NCBI GenBank assembly: GCA_946480465.1
Contig: CAMLJY010000009.1
Coordinates: 83,995-147,994 of the forward strand
Source of the DNA: an uncultured Burkholderiales bacterium
GTDB lineage: Bacteria > Pseudomonadota > Gammaproteobacteria > Burkholderiales > Burkholderiaceae
Reading direction: 5' to 3'
DNA length: 64,000 bases
In this document: positions 27,509 to 36,179 of the stretch, in pieces
Numbering within the stretch: position 1 is the first letter of the stretch
Layout of the letters: the number at the start of each line of letters is the position of its first letter
The notes under the pieces: generated by a model
What the model saw: the letters and a program-made list of their open reading frames with translations, nothing else
What the model was told of the DNA's origin: nothing
The model's database searches: none
Program-made: the position numbers and the translations under genes

Positions 27509-29754
27509 GCTTCGCTCTCCTCGCAGCCATCGATGGGAGCCTCCGCCGCCGCCAGCCGCTGCACGGCCAGCTGCAGGTGCAGCCGCTGCGCCACCTGTTG
27601 CGCGGTGGTGCCGGCCAGCAGGTCTTCCAGCGGCACCTCCAGCCGCAGGCGGTGCCGGAGCAGGTTGCTGAGTTCCACGGCCGACAGCGAATCCAGGCCG
27701 GCCATGTTCAGCTGCAGCGGCCCGAAGTGCGGGCGCAGCTCGGCGCGGCGCGCGCCGTCCCACTTCAGGGCCTGGGCGGTGCAGTCGAACAGCAGGGCCA
27801 GCAGGCGCTGCAGGGCCTGTGCCGGCTCGGCCTGCAGCAGCGCCGCCAGGTCCTCGGGTTCGGCGGCGGCGTCGGCCGCGCCGGCGGCCCCGGCTTCGGC
27901 TTCGGCCTTGGCCGGCGGGGCGCTGGCGGGCTGGCTTTGCCAGGCGAAGAGCGGCTCGATGCCGCGTTCGGTGAACAGGCGCCGGCATTCGCCGCGCCGC
28001 AGCTTGCCGCTCGAAGTGAGCGGCAGCCCGCCCGGCCGCAGCAGCCACAACGCGTGCAGCGCCAGGCCGTGCCCGTCGAACAGCGCGCCGCGCACCGCGT
28101 CCAGCACGGCCTGCGCATCGAAGCCGCGCCGCTCGCCGCGGCACACGTCGGCCATCACGACGACGCGCTCTTCGCCATCCACGTCCACCGCGAAGGCCGC
28201 GGCGCGGCCCAGGGCGGCGTGGGCTTCCTGCACGCTGCGCTCGAGGTCGGACGGGTGGTGGTTCTGGCCGCGCACGATGATCAGGTCCTTCAACCGGCCG
28301 ACCACGTACAGCTGGCCCAGGTGCCATGCGCCCAGGTCGCCGGTGCGCAGCCAGCTTGCCGTGCCATCGGCCGGCGTGCCGCCGTCCGGGTCCAGCCGCG
28401 CGCCGAAGCTGCGCGCGGTGTCGGCGGGCCGCTTCCAATAGCCGCTGGCGACCGAGGGCCCGCGCGCCCAGATCTCACCCACCACGCCTTCCGCGCAGCG
28501 TTCCATCGAGAGGGGATCGACGATGGCCAGCTCGTCGCCGGGCAAGGGAGCGCCGGCGGGCACCAGCGCCTTGAAGGCCTCACCCGGGCCCGCGGCGCGC
28601 ACCTGGCCCGCCGCCAGTGCAGCGGCACTGGCTGGCAGCGGCGCCACCACCGCCTGCCCGGCCGCGGGGCTGATGCTCAGTTGCAGCGTGGCCTCGGCCA
28701 GGCCATAGCCCGCGGCCAGGGTCTCGGGGCGCAGGCCGGCGCCGCCGAAGCACCGGGCGAAGCGCTGCAGCGTGGCGGCGTGCACCGGCTCGGCGGCGTT
28801 GACGGCCACGCGCCAGGCCGACAGGTCCAGCGCCGCGGGCGGCGCGGCCTCGGCCGCCGCGCAGCACAGGTCGAACGCGAAGTTGGGCGCGTGGGCGATG
28901 GTGCCGCGGTGGCGGCTCAACGCTTCCAGCCAGCGCAGCGGGCGCTGCAGGAAGGCGGCCGGGGGCATCAGCACCAGCGTGGCGCCCAGCATCAGCGGCT
29001 GCAGCAGCTGCGCGATGAGGCCCATGTCGTGGAACAGCGGCAGCCAGCTGACGAACACGTCGCCACTGTGCTGCGCCAGCCCGCGGCGCATCTGCCGGAA
29101 CTGGTGCAGCAGGTGGCGGTGGCGCAGCACCACGCCGCGCGGGTCGCCGGTGGAACCCGAGGTGTACTGCAGGAAGGCGAGGTCCTCGGGGCCGAGGTCC
29201 GGTGCGTGCCAGTGCTGCGCATCGCCTTCGTGCTCGTCCACCGCGATCCAGCCCGCCGCGGTAGCGCCATAGCGCCCGAAACGAGCGGCCAGCCGCGGCA
29301 GTGTGTGTGCCTCCGCCAGTGCCCAGCGTGCGCCGCAATCGGCCGCGATGCGCTCGATGCGCATGGCGTGGGCGCTGTGGCCGGGCGGGAAGATCGGCAC
29401 CGGCACGGCGCCCGCGTACACGCAGCCGAGCAAGCCCACCGCGTAGTGGATGCCCGAAGGCAGCGGCAGCAGCACCGGCGCACCCGCGGCACCACGCGCC
29501 TGCAGGCACGCGGCCAGCGCGCGGCCCCGCTCGTCGAGCGCGCCGAAGCTGACCCGTGCGCTTTCGTTCTCGCCGTCGGCGAGGAAGATGATCGCGGTCT
29601 TGTGCGGGTCGCGCGCGGCCTGCCGGCGCACCGCCTGCATCAGCGACCGGGCCGGTGCTTCGACGGCGTGGTGGGGCTCGGGATCGCGCACGTGGTCCTG
29701 CACGTGGTCGCGCATGTCATCGCGCCTGGGTTCAGCGATGTCTCGTGGCGTCAT
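27496..29754 (-). CDS. Fatty acyl-AMP ligase fused to acyl carrier protein (FAAL-ACP)
   Basis: 752 residues. The N-terminal 600 are an FAAL-type adenylate-forming domain (LLPLPSGIHYAVGLLGCVYAG, QYTSGSTGDPRGVVL, LPLFHDMGLI, AGYGLAEATL). FAALs activate a free fatty acid as acyl-AMP and load it on a carrier instead of CoA. The C-terminal 100 residues are that carrier (AGLDSLSAVELSNLLRH, phosphopantetheine Ser). The last residues are short and acidic (GCEESEAWLV), as expected of a linear motif that binds TubC-type docking domains. ATG 29754 overlaps the hupE stop (ATGA); a second Met 13 codons later is possible. It is the only visible starter module of the locus. Confidence 0.92.
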   Translation of the reverse strand: MTPRDIAEPRRDDMRDHVQDHVRDPEPHHAVEAPARSLMQAVRRQAARDPHKTAIIFLADGENESARVSFGALDERGRALAACLQARGAAGAPVLLPLPSGIHYAVGLLGCVYAGAVPVPIFPPGHSAHAMRIERIAADCGARWALAEAHTLPRLAARFGRYGATAAGWIAVDEHEGDAQHWHAPDLGPEDLAFLQYTSGSTGDPRGVVLRHRHLLHQFRQMRRGLAQHSGDVFVSWLPLFHDMGLIAQLLQPLMLGATLVLMPPAAFLQRPLRWLEALSRHRGTIAHAPNFAFDLCCAAAEAAPPAALDLSAWRVAVNAAEPVHAATLQRFARCFGGAGLRPETLAAGYGLAEATLQLSISPAAGQAVVAPLPASAAALAAGQVRAAGPGEAFKALVPAGAPLPGDELAIVDPLSMERCAEGVVGEIWARGPSVASGYWKRPADTARSFGARLDPDGGTPADGTASWLRTGDLGAWHLGQLYVVGRLKDLIIVRGQNHHPSDLERSVQEAHAALGRAAAFAVDVDGEERVVVMADVCRGERRGFDAQAVLDAVRGALFDGHGLALHALWLLRPGGLPLTSSGKLRRGECRRLFTERGIEPLFAWQSQPASAPPAKAEAEAGAAGAADAAAEPEDLAALLQAEPAQALQRLLALLFDCTAQALKWDGARRAELRPHFGPLQLNMAGLDSLSAVELSNLLRHRLRLEVPLEDLLAGTTAQQVAQRLHLQLAVQRLAAAEAPIDGCEESEAWLV

Positions 29755-30371
29755 GCCTGCACCCCGCGGATCAGCAATCCCAGTCCCACCAGCGCCATCG
29801 CCGCGCCGCTGCAGCGCAGCAGCTTGCAGGCGCGTTCGCGCCGCAGCGCGAGTTCGCCGATCAGCAGGCCGGCGACGTGCAGCAGCGCGGTGCTGGTGAG
29901 GAAGCCCAGGGTGTAGAAGGCCGGGCTCACCGAGCGCGGCATCTCGGCGCCGTGGGCATGGCCATGGCAGAGCCCGAAGAACAGCACGAACGGGAAGATC
30001 CAGTGCGGCCGCGCGTGGCGCCGGGCGGCGACCACCGCAATCCCGAGCACCACCACCGACACCGCGATGCCGGCCTCGCGCAGCGGCAGCGGCACCTGCA
30101 GCGCGCCGAGCAGGCCGCCCAGCGCCATCGCGATGACGAAGGCCAGCGGCACGCGCCACAGGCTGGCCGCGCCCAGTTGCGCGCTGACGATGCCCACGCT
30201 CACCATCGCCAACAGGTGGTCGAAGCCGAACACCGGGTGCAGCAGGCCGCTGGCGAATCCTTCGCCGTCGTCCGCGCCGTGCGCGGCGCACAGCGCCGGC
30301 AGCGCGCCGAGCACCAGCGCGAAGGCGAGCGCGCGCCCGCGACGTGAACCGCTCTTCACGATCGGATCCAT
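29751..30371 (-). CDS. HupE/UreJ-family metal transporter
   Basis: 206 residues with a signal-like first helix (ALVLGALPALCAAHG) and about six further membrane helices. Family motifs are HPVFGFDHLLAMVSVGI and GLCHGHAHGAEM, whose His/Asp are thought to carry the metal. HupE/UreJ proteins move Ni2+ (in some cases Co2+) and are normally found with hydrogenase or urease genes. None exist in this window. Here the gene is translationally coupled (ATGA) to the FAAL-ACP gene, 14 bp after the small membrane-protein gene. This places a metal transporter inside an NRPS operon. Confidence 0.88.
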   Translation of the reverse strand: MDPIVKSGSRRGRALAFALVLGALPALCAAHGADDGEGFASGLLHPVFGFDHLLAMVSVGIVSAQLGAASLWRVPLAFVIAMALGGLLGALQVPLPLREAGIAVSVVVLGIAVVAARRHARPHWIFPFVLFFGLCHGHAHGAEMPRSVSPAFYTLGFLTSTALLHVAGLLIGELALRRERACKLLRCSGAAMALVGLGLLIRGVQA

Positions 30372-30385
30372 GGCGAGGGCGGGGC

Positions 30386-30835
30386 TCAGCGCGCCGCGGC
30401 CAGGGCCGCGGCGGCGGGCGCGTCGTCGGGCTCCTCCTGCTGGGCCCAGCGCGTCGTCAGCACGATCACCCACAGCGCCAGCGCGTGGTGCAGGAAGTCG
30501 AAGGCGTGGATCACGTCGAAGGGCCGGCTCGCGGTCAGGGCGTGGGCCACCTGGTGCGCCAGGATGAAGAGTCCGCAGAAGCCGGCCAGCCCCGCGGCCA
30601 GCCAGCGGAACCAGCGCGCGTCGACGTGGCGCACCAGCATCGGCATCGCGACGTAGAGGGCCAGTAACACCGAAACGACGCGCAAGCCGATCGGCCCCGG
30701 GTCGCCGGCCCAGCGGCTGAAGTCGTTGCCGACCGCATCGCGCACCAGCGCCATCAGGAACATGGCGGCGAGGCTGGCCGTCATGGCCAGCCAGCCCTGG
30801 GCGATGCGGGCGGGGAGTGTGTCGTCGTGGTGCAT
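30386..30835 (-). CDS. Small integral membrane protein of unknown function
   Basis: 149 residues with four predicted membrane helices (about 14-32, 48-68, 78-98, 104-124). His residues cluster near the third and fourth helices (LAHQVAHAL, IHAFDFLHHAL), which could bind metal or heme. I do not recognise a family. ATG 30835 has a GGAGA ribosome-binding site. It is the first gene of the leftward operon and lies 14 bp before hupE, so it may act with that transporter. Confidence 0.75.
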   Translation of the reverse strand: MHHDDTLPARIAQGWLAMTASLAAMFLMALVRDAVGNDFSRWAGDPGPIGLRVVSVLLALYVAMPMLVRHVDARWFRWLAAGLAGFCGLFILAHQVAHALTASRPFDVIHAFDFLHHALALWVIVLTTRWAQQEEPDDAPAAAALAAAR

Positions 30836-30961
30836 GGGGCTGATCTCCTCGCCCCAATGGTGTGCATAAACGGCGGCGCGCGCACCTCCAAGATCTGTGA
30901 GTTGGCGGCGCGCGGCCGAACTCCTACCCTGCGGCCCGTTCCTGCATACCGGCCGCTGTCC
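30836..30961. promoter_or_regulatory. Divergent promoter region at the centre of the NRPS locus
   Basis: The 126-bp gap separates the leftward (membrane protein-hupE-FAAL-NRPS) and rightward (LolA-ABC-NRPS) arms, so promoters for both must lie here. On the plus strand TGTGCATAAA (about 30861-30870) resembles an extended -10. An imperfect 18-bp dyad with ends CCAA/TTGG lies at 30888-30905. Both are weak matches; only the layout is solid. Confidence 0.45.
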
Positions 30962-31744
30962 ATGCCCCTGCTTCGTTCGATGGCCCTGCCATCCACCGTG
31001 CTGTTCACCGCGCTGCTCGCGGTGCCGTGCGCCCCCGGCGCGGCCCGCGCCGCCGGCGGCACCGACGCCACCGAGGTGCTGCGGCGCGCCGAGGTGCGGC
31101 TGTGGGGCAAGACCTTGCTGACGGAACTGGACATGCGCATCGTCACGCCGGCCTGGTCACGCACCTTGTCGCTGCGGGTGTGGATGAAGCGGCCCGAGCG
31201 CTCGATGCTGCGCGTCACCGGGCCGGCCAAGGACGCGGGCATTGCTTCGCTGCGGATCGGCACCGAGATGTGGAACTACGTCCCGGCGATCGAGCGCACG
31301 GTCAAGATTCCGCCTTCGCTGATGCTGCAGCCCTGGCTGGGCAGCGATTTCACCAACGACGACCTGGTGAAGGAAAGCAGCGTCGTCGACGACTACACCC
31401 ACACGCTGCTGGAAGCGCCGAAGGCGGACGGCAGCGGCCAGTACGTGGTGCGCGCCGACCCGAAACCGCAGGCGGCCGTGGTGTGGGGGCGCATCCACTA
31501 CACCACGCGCGCGGACTTCCTGCCGCTGAGGCAGGAGTTCTTCGACGAGCGCGGCCAGCTCGTGCGCACGCTGAGCTATTCGGACGTGAAGCGCCTGGAC
31601 GGCCGCGAAGTGCCCACGCGCTGGGAGATGAAGCCGGCCGACAAGCCGGGCAAGTCCACCACCATCGTCATCCACTCCGCGCGTTATGACCTGGCGCTGG
31701 ACGAGCAGCTGTTCTCGCTGCGCGAACTCGTGAAAAGGAACTGA
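30962..31744 (+). CDS. LolA-like outer-membrane lipoprotein-sorting protein
   Basis: 260 residues with a Sec signal peptide (LPSTVLFTALLAVPCAPGAARA). The rest fits the LolA_like family (PF17131 type): LRVWMKRPERSMLRVTGPAKDAG, GTEMWNYVPAIERTVKIPPSLM, WLGSDFTNDDLV, LSYSDVKRLDGREVPTRWEM. Members are periplasmic lipid or lipoprotein carriers with a hydrophobic cavity. It is followed 4 bp later by an ABC ATPase and a FtsX-type permease. It would pass an amphiphilic substrate, possibly the lipid product of this locus, across the periplasm. Confidence 0.87.
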   Translation: MPLLRSMALPSTVLFTALLAVPCAPGAARAAGGTDATEVLRRAEVRLWGKTLLTELDMRIVTPAWSRTLSLRVWMKRPERSMLRVTGPAKDAGIASLRIGTEMWNYVPAIERTVKIPPSLMLQPWLGSDFTNDDLVKESSVVDDYTHTLLEAPKADGSGQYVVRADPKPQAAVVWGRIHYTTRADFLPLRQEFFDERGQLVRTLSYSDVKRLDGREVPTRWEMKPADKPGKSTTIVIHSARYDLALDEQLFSLRELVKRN

Positions 31745-31748
31745 ACGC

Positions 31749-32453
31749 ATGCCGGCCCCCGCCCCGATCGTCGAACTGCGTGACGTGAGCAAGACCTACG
31801 TCGAAGGCACGCAGCGCGTGCAGGCGCTGCGGCACGTCGACCTGGTGGTGCAGCCGGGCGAGTTCATCGCGCTGGCCGGCCCGTCCGGCTCGGGCAAGAC
31901 GACGCTGATGAACCTGGTGGGCGCGCTCGATCGTCCCAGCAGCGGCTGGGTGTCGGTGGGCGATCTGCGCTTCGACGCCGCCTCGCCGGTGCGCCTGGCG
32001 GAGCTGCGGCTGCGCCGCATCGGCTTCGTGTTCCAGGACTACAACCTGATGCCGGTGCTGTCGGCGATCGAGAACGTCGAGTACGTGCTGCTGCTGCAGG
32101 GCGTGCCCGCGGCCCAGCGCCGCCGCCGTGCCGACGAGGCGCTGTGCCTGCTGGGCCTGGACGGCTGCCAGCACCGCCGGCCGGCGCAGTTGTCCGGCGG
32201 CCAGCAGCAGCGGGTGGCGATCGCACGGGCGCTGGTGGGCGACCCGCTGCTGGTGCTGGCCGACGAGCCGACGGCCAACCTCGATTCCGAGACCGGCCAG
32301 GCCCTGATCGATGCGATGCGCCGGCTCAACCGCGAGCAGGGCCGGACCTTCATCCTGTCCACGCACGACGAGATGGTGATGCGCCAGGCCTCGCGCCTGG
32401 TGCGGCTGAAGGACGGCTGCATCCAGGCCGCCGATGTCCATGCCCTGGCTTGA
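31749..32453 (+). CDS. ABC transporter ATP-binding protein (LolD/MacB type)
   Basis: 234 residues with Walker A GPSGSGKTT, Q-loop FVFQDYNLMPVLSAIENVEY, signature LSGGQQQRVAIARAL, Walker B LVLADEPTANLDS and switch His in LSTHDEMV. The FQDYNLxPxLxxxENV sequence is characteristic of the LolD/MacB/FtsE class, which drives extrusion from the inner membrane by mechanotransmission instead of forming a classical channel. The gene overlaps the permease gene by 20 bp. Confidence 0.92.
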   Translation: MPAPAPIVELRDVSKTYVEGTQRVQALRHVDLVVQPGEFIALAGPSGSGKTTLMNLVGALDRPSSGWVSVGDLRFDAASPVRLAELRLRRIGFVFQDYNLMPVLSAIENVEYVLLLQGVPAAQRRRRADEALCLLGLDGCQHRRPAQLSGGQQQRVAIARALVGDPLLVLADEPTANLDSETGQALIDAMRRLNREQGRTFILSTHDEMVMRQASRLVRLKDGCIQAADVHALA

Positions 32454-34941
32454 GCTGGCCTGGCGCAACCTGCTGCGCCACCGCTGGCGCAGCGTGCTGA
32501 CCGTGGCGGTGGTGGCCATCGGGGTGGCGGCGCTGGTGTTCGCCTGGGGATTGTTCGACGGCGCCAACGACCAATCGGTGCGTGCGATGACCGACGGCTT
32601 CACCGGCCAGGTGCAGATCCGCCGGCAAGGCTATGGCGCCGATCCCAGCCTGGACCTGCACTTCGAGGCCGCGCGCCTGCCGCTGGATGCGGTCGAAGCG
32701 CGGCCGGGCGTGCGCGCCGCCGCGCCGCGGCTGCAGGCGCCGGTGATGGCCAGCACCGACGCAGCCACGCGCGGCGTGCTGCTGGTGGGCATCGACCCGG
32801 CGCGCGAGGCGGCCGTCACCTCGCTGCACCAGCGCCTGGTCCAGGGCCGCTGGCTGGATGGCGCGGAATCCGGCGGCATCGTGCTCGGCCGCGCGCTGGC
32901 CCAGGCGCTCGGCACGCCGGTGGGCGGGCAGGTCGCCGTGTTGACGCAGGGCCTGCAGGGCTCGATCGGCGCGGCCCGCTACACCGTGGCCGGCATCTAC
33001 GACAGCGGCAACGAGATGGTCGACGGCCTGCAGGTCTTCGTCTCGCTGGCGGATGCGCAGGCGCTGCTGGCGGCCCCGGGGCGCCTGACCGCGGTGGCGC
33101 TGCGGCTGGGCCACTACCGCGACAGCGCGCAGGTGGCGTCGGGCCTGCAGGCCGGGCTGGGCGCCGGTTTCGAGGTCGAAGGCTGGACCGGCCTGCTGCC
33201 CGACCTGGCGCAGAAGGTGGCCTTTCACGAATGGATCGGCCGCATCGTGATGGTGATGCTGTTCGGCATCGTGATGGTCGGCGTCGCCAACACGCTGATG
33301 ATGTCGACGCTGGAACGCCGCCGCGAGCACGGCGTGATGTTGGCGCTGGGCACGCGGCCGGCGCAGCTGTTCGGCGTGATCGTGCTGGAGGCGGCCTTGA
33401 TCGGCCTGCTCGGCTTCACGATCGGCCTGGCGCTGGGCGGCGCGGCGGTGGCCTGGTTCGGCAGCGTCGGCCTGGGCTTCGCCGAGCAGGCGCAGGCGCT
33501 GCAGCAGATGCCGGGCGTCTCGACCCGGCTGCATCCGCAGCTGTCGGTTGAACGCATGCTGTTCATCGGCGCGGCGGTGCTGCTGCTGGCGCTGCTGGCC
33601 GGGCTGCTGCCGGCCTGGAGGACGGCCCGGCTCGACCCGATGCAGGCGCTGCGCAGCGGGGCGCAGCAGCGCCGCCGCGCACCGGGCGGCGCACCCGCGG
33701 CCGCGCGCTTCCTGGTCGTCGCGCTGGCGCTGCGCAACCTGGGCCGCCACCCGCTGCGCACGATGGGTGGCGGCTTCGGCCTGATGTTCGCCACCGCCAG
33801 CTTCGTGTTCCTGGCCTGCTTCATCAACGGCTATGCAGCGCAGGTGGTGGAGAACGCCATCGGCTTCATCGCCGGCGATGGCCAGGTCCAGCACCGCGAG
33901 TACCGCGCCCGGCTCGATCCGGCGCTGGCGCTGGCGGATGGGGAAGGGCTGCTGCGCACACTGGCCGACATGCCGGACGTGCAGGCCGCCGCGCTGCGCG
34001 TGCAGGCGCCGGGCCTGGTGGCCTCGCCCCAGGGCGCCGAGCCGGTGCAACTGGTGGGGGTGCAGCCCGATCGCGAGCGCGGCGTCAGCTTCCTGCACAA
34101 GGCCGTGCGCATCGGGCGTTATCTCGACCCGGCGCGCGACCATGAGGTGGTGCTGGGCCGCACGCTGGCGCGGCGGCTCAAGGTGCAGACCGGCGACAAG
34201 GTGGTGGTGACCGCGCAGGACGTGCACGGCGCGCTGGCGGCCGAGGCCTTCGTCGTCGTCGGCCTCTTCGACACCGGCAGCCACGGCTTCGACGAGACCC
34301 TGGCCCAGCTGTCGATGCCGGCGCTGCAGCGCCTGCTGGGCCTGGGCGGGCGCAGCACCAGCGTTGTCTTCCGCGCGCGCCCGGGCAGCCCGGTGCCGGC
34401 GCTGCTGGCCGGGCTGCGCCAGCACCTGCAGGCGCAGGGCGACGATCCGGCGGCACGCGTCTACGCCTGGCAGGAGCTGCTGCCCGAGGTGGCGCAGATG
34501 ACCGCCTTGCTGCGCGGCAGCCTGTGGCTGGTGATGGCGCTGGTCTTCGGCACGATGGCGCTCGTGCTGCTGAACATGGTGCTGATGTCGGTGCTGGAGC
34601 GCACGCGCGAGTTCGGCATCCTGCTGGCCATCGGCACGCCGCCATCGCTGATCGTGCGGGTGGTGCTGATCGAGGCCGCGGTGCTCGGCAGCGCCGGGGC
34701 GCTGGCCGGCCTGGGCCTGGGCACGCTGGCGGCCTGGGTGCATTCGCAGACGGGCATGAGCATGCGCTCGCACGGCCTGTCTTCGCTGCCGGGCACGACG
34801 GACGTCGTCTACCCGCAGCTCAGCTTCGGCGCCACGCTGCTGCCGGCGCTGGCGATGGTGGCGCTGGTGGTGCTGGTGTCGGCCTGGCCGGCCTGGCGCG
34901 CGGCACGGCTGCAGCCGGTGGCGGCGCTGCGCGCGGGCTGA
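32434..34941 (+). CDS. Tandem-FtsX ABC permease (LolCE/MacB-like)
   Basis: 835 residues, about twice a normal FtsX permease. Each half has the same plan: an N-terminal helix (LAWRNLLRHRWRSVLTV and LALRNLGRHPLRTMGGG), a periplasmic MacB_PCD-like domain, then three helices of an FtsX domain (e.g. VMMLFGIVMVGVANTLMMSTLERRREHG in pieces, and LVLLNMVLMSVLERTREFG). It therefore looks like a fused LolC-LolE-type dimer working with the LolD-like ATPase. It should extract a lipid or lipopeptide from the inner membrane and hand it to the LolA-like carrier. The next gene starts 4 bp later. Confidence 0.88.
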   Translation: MSMPWLELAWRNLLRHRWRSVLTVAVVAIGVAALVFAWGLFDGANDQSVRAMTDGFTGQVQIRRQGYGADPSLDLHFEAARLPLDAVEARPGVRAAAPRLQAPVMASTDAATRGVLLVGIDPAREAAVTSLHQRLVQGRWLDGAESGGIVLGRALAQALGTPVGGQVAVLTQGLQGSIGAARYTVAGIYDSGNEMVDGLQVFVSLADAQALLAAPGRLTAVALRLGHYRDSAQVASGLQAGLGAGFEVEGWTGLLPDLAQKVAFHEWIGRIVMVMLFGIVMVGVANTLMMSTLERRREHGVMLALGTRPAQLFGVIVLEAALIGLLGFTIGLALGGAAVAWFGSVGLGFAEQAQALQQMPGVSTRLHPQLSVERMLFIGAAVLLLALLAGLLPAWRTARLDPMQALRSGAQQRRRAPGGAPAAARFLVVALALRNLGRHPLRTMGGGFGLMFATASFVFLACFINGYAAQVVENAIGFIAGDGQVQHREYRARLDPALALADGEGLLRTLADMPDVQAAALRVQAPGLVASPQGAEPVQLVGVQPDRERGVSFLHKAVRIGRYLDPARDHEVVLGRTLARRLKVQTGDKVVVTAQDVHGALAAEAFVVVGLFDTGSHGFDETLAQLSMPALQRLLGLGGRSTSVVFRARPGSPVPALLAGLRQHLQAQGDDPAARVYAWQELLPEVAQMTALLRGSLWLVMALVFGTMALVLLNMVLMSVLERTREFGILLAIGTPPSLIVRVVLIEAAVLGSAGALAGLGLGTLAAWVHSQTGMSMRSHGLSSLPGTTDVVYPQLSFGATLLPALAMVALVVLVSAWPAWRAARLQPVAALRAG

Positions 34942-34945
34942 AGCC

Positions 34946-36100
34946 ATGCCATCACCCTGGCCCCTCGCGCTCGCCGCCGCCGCCTGCATCGGCACCGCCC
35001 AGGCCGGCGGGCTGCAGGTGGCGGGCTACGTGAAGTCGCTCGCCATCGCCTCGCACAACGCGGACGAGGCAGGCCGGCCCACGCGCCTGCTGCTGAACCG
35101 GCTGCGCCTGAAGCTGGACCTGGCGCCCGCGCCGCACTGGGACCTGCACCTGGAGAACGACACCGAGTTCCGCTGGGGCAATGCCGCCGGCGCGGCACAG
35201 TGGCGGGCCGAGGATGCGCAGCCTTCGCGCCGGACCTGGCACTGGCGGTCCACGGTGTCCGACGGCACGCGCACGCAGCTGCGCAACGACGTGTTCCGCG
35301 CCATCGCCCGGCTGTCGCTGCACGACACCGACCTGCGCCTGGGCCGCCAGCGCATCGCGCTGGGCACCGGCCGGCTGTGGAGCACGCTGGACCTGCTGAA
35401 CCCGCTGAATCCGCTGCAGGTGGAGCGCGACGAGTACGTCGGCGTCGATGCCTTGCGCGTCGACCAGCGCCTGGGCGAGCTCAGCGCGCTGACCGCCGTG
35501 TACGCGCCGATGCCCGGTGGCGGCAGCCCGCGCTGGGTGCTGCGCGGGCGTGGCCATGCGGCGGGTGCGGACCTCGGCATCACGCTGGCCCGCTACTGGG
35601 ACGATCGGCTCGCCGGCCTGGACGTGGCGACGCAGTGGCAGGGCATCGGCCTGCGCGGCGAGCTGACGGCGGTGCGCGCGGGCAGCGGGATGGTGGCCGG
35701 GGCGGCCGAGGGGCGGCACCACGTCGCGGCGCTGCTGGGGGCCGACTACGCCTTCGCCAACACGCTGACGCTGTCGGTCGAGGCCTACCTGAGCACGCAG
35801 GACGAGGCGCAGCGGCGCCGCCAGTTCGCGGCCGACCGGCTGCGCGGCCAGGTGCAGCCGCCGGGCACGCGCTACGTGGGCGTGGTCGCCAGCTGGGAGT
35901 TCACGCCGCTGCTGAAGGCCACGCTCGTCGGCCTGGTGCAGCCGCGCGACCGCAGCCGCTTCGGCGCCGCATCGCTGGCCTTGTCGCTCGACGAGGACCT
36001 GGTGCTGCAAGGCGGCGTGCAGGGCTTCGGCGGTCCGCGTGATGGTGAGTTCGGCCGCGCCCGGTCGCTGGGCTGGCTGCAGCTGCAGTGGTTCTTCTAG
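34946..36100 (+). CDS. Putative outer-membrane beta-barrel protein
   Basis: 384 residues with a signal peptide (PLALAAAACIGTAQA). The body has alternating amphipathic strands rich in Arg, Trp and Asp (LLLNRLRLKLDL, DLRLGRQRIALGTGRLW) and ends LGWLQLQWFF, a C-terminal aromatic of the kind recognised by the BAM complex. No named family is recognised with certainty; it has the look of porin or alginate-export-type barrels. Between the Lol-like exporter and the second NRPS gene, it could be the outer-membrane exit or receptor for the product. Confidence 0.72.
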   Translation: MPSPWPLALAAAACIGTAQAGGLQVAGYVKSLAIASHNADEAGRPTRLLLNRLRLKLDLAPAPHWDLHLENDTEFRWGNAAGAAQWRAEDAQPSRRTWHWRSTVSDGTRTQLRNDVFRAIARLSLHDTDLRLGRQRIALGTGRLWSTLDLLNPLNPLQVERDEYVGVDALRVDQRLGELSALTAVYAPMPGGGSPRWVLRGRGHAAGADLGITLARYWDDRLAGLDVATQWQGIGLRGELTAVRAGSGMVAGAAEGRHHVAALLGADYAFANTLTLSVEAYLSTQDEAQRRRQFAADRLRGQVQPPGTRYVGVVASWEFTPLLKATLVGLVQPRDRSRFGAASLALSLDEDLVLQGGVQGFGGPRDGEFGRARSLGWLQLQWFF

Positions 36101-36107
36101 GAGATGC

Positions 36108-36179
36108 GATGGAGCCGATGGACCCGGTCGACCCGATGGACGCGATGGACGCGATGGACGCGATGGACGCGATGGAGCC
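36108..36179 (+). repeat. 9-bp in-frame tandem repeat in the NRPS leader
   Basis: Eight 9-bp units related to GATGGACGC; the middle four (36135-36170) are identical. They encode a Met-Asp-Ala leader before the docking domain. Unit length is a multiple of three, so slippage would change leader length without a frameshift. Confidence 0.85.

Noticed and set aside
22832..28441. Very long plus-strand open frame (about 1870 codons) opposite the TE-type NRPS and FAAL genes
   Set aside because: It is antisense to genes with clear domain motifs, has low-complexity Arg/Gln/His-rich composition and shows no family features; long antisense frames are expected at this GC content.
30888..30905. Lux-box in the central divergent promoter region
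   Set aside because: Only the outer CCAA/TTGG bases are symmetric; the core does not match a lux-box consensus, so it is mentioned as a weak dyad only.
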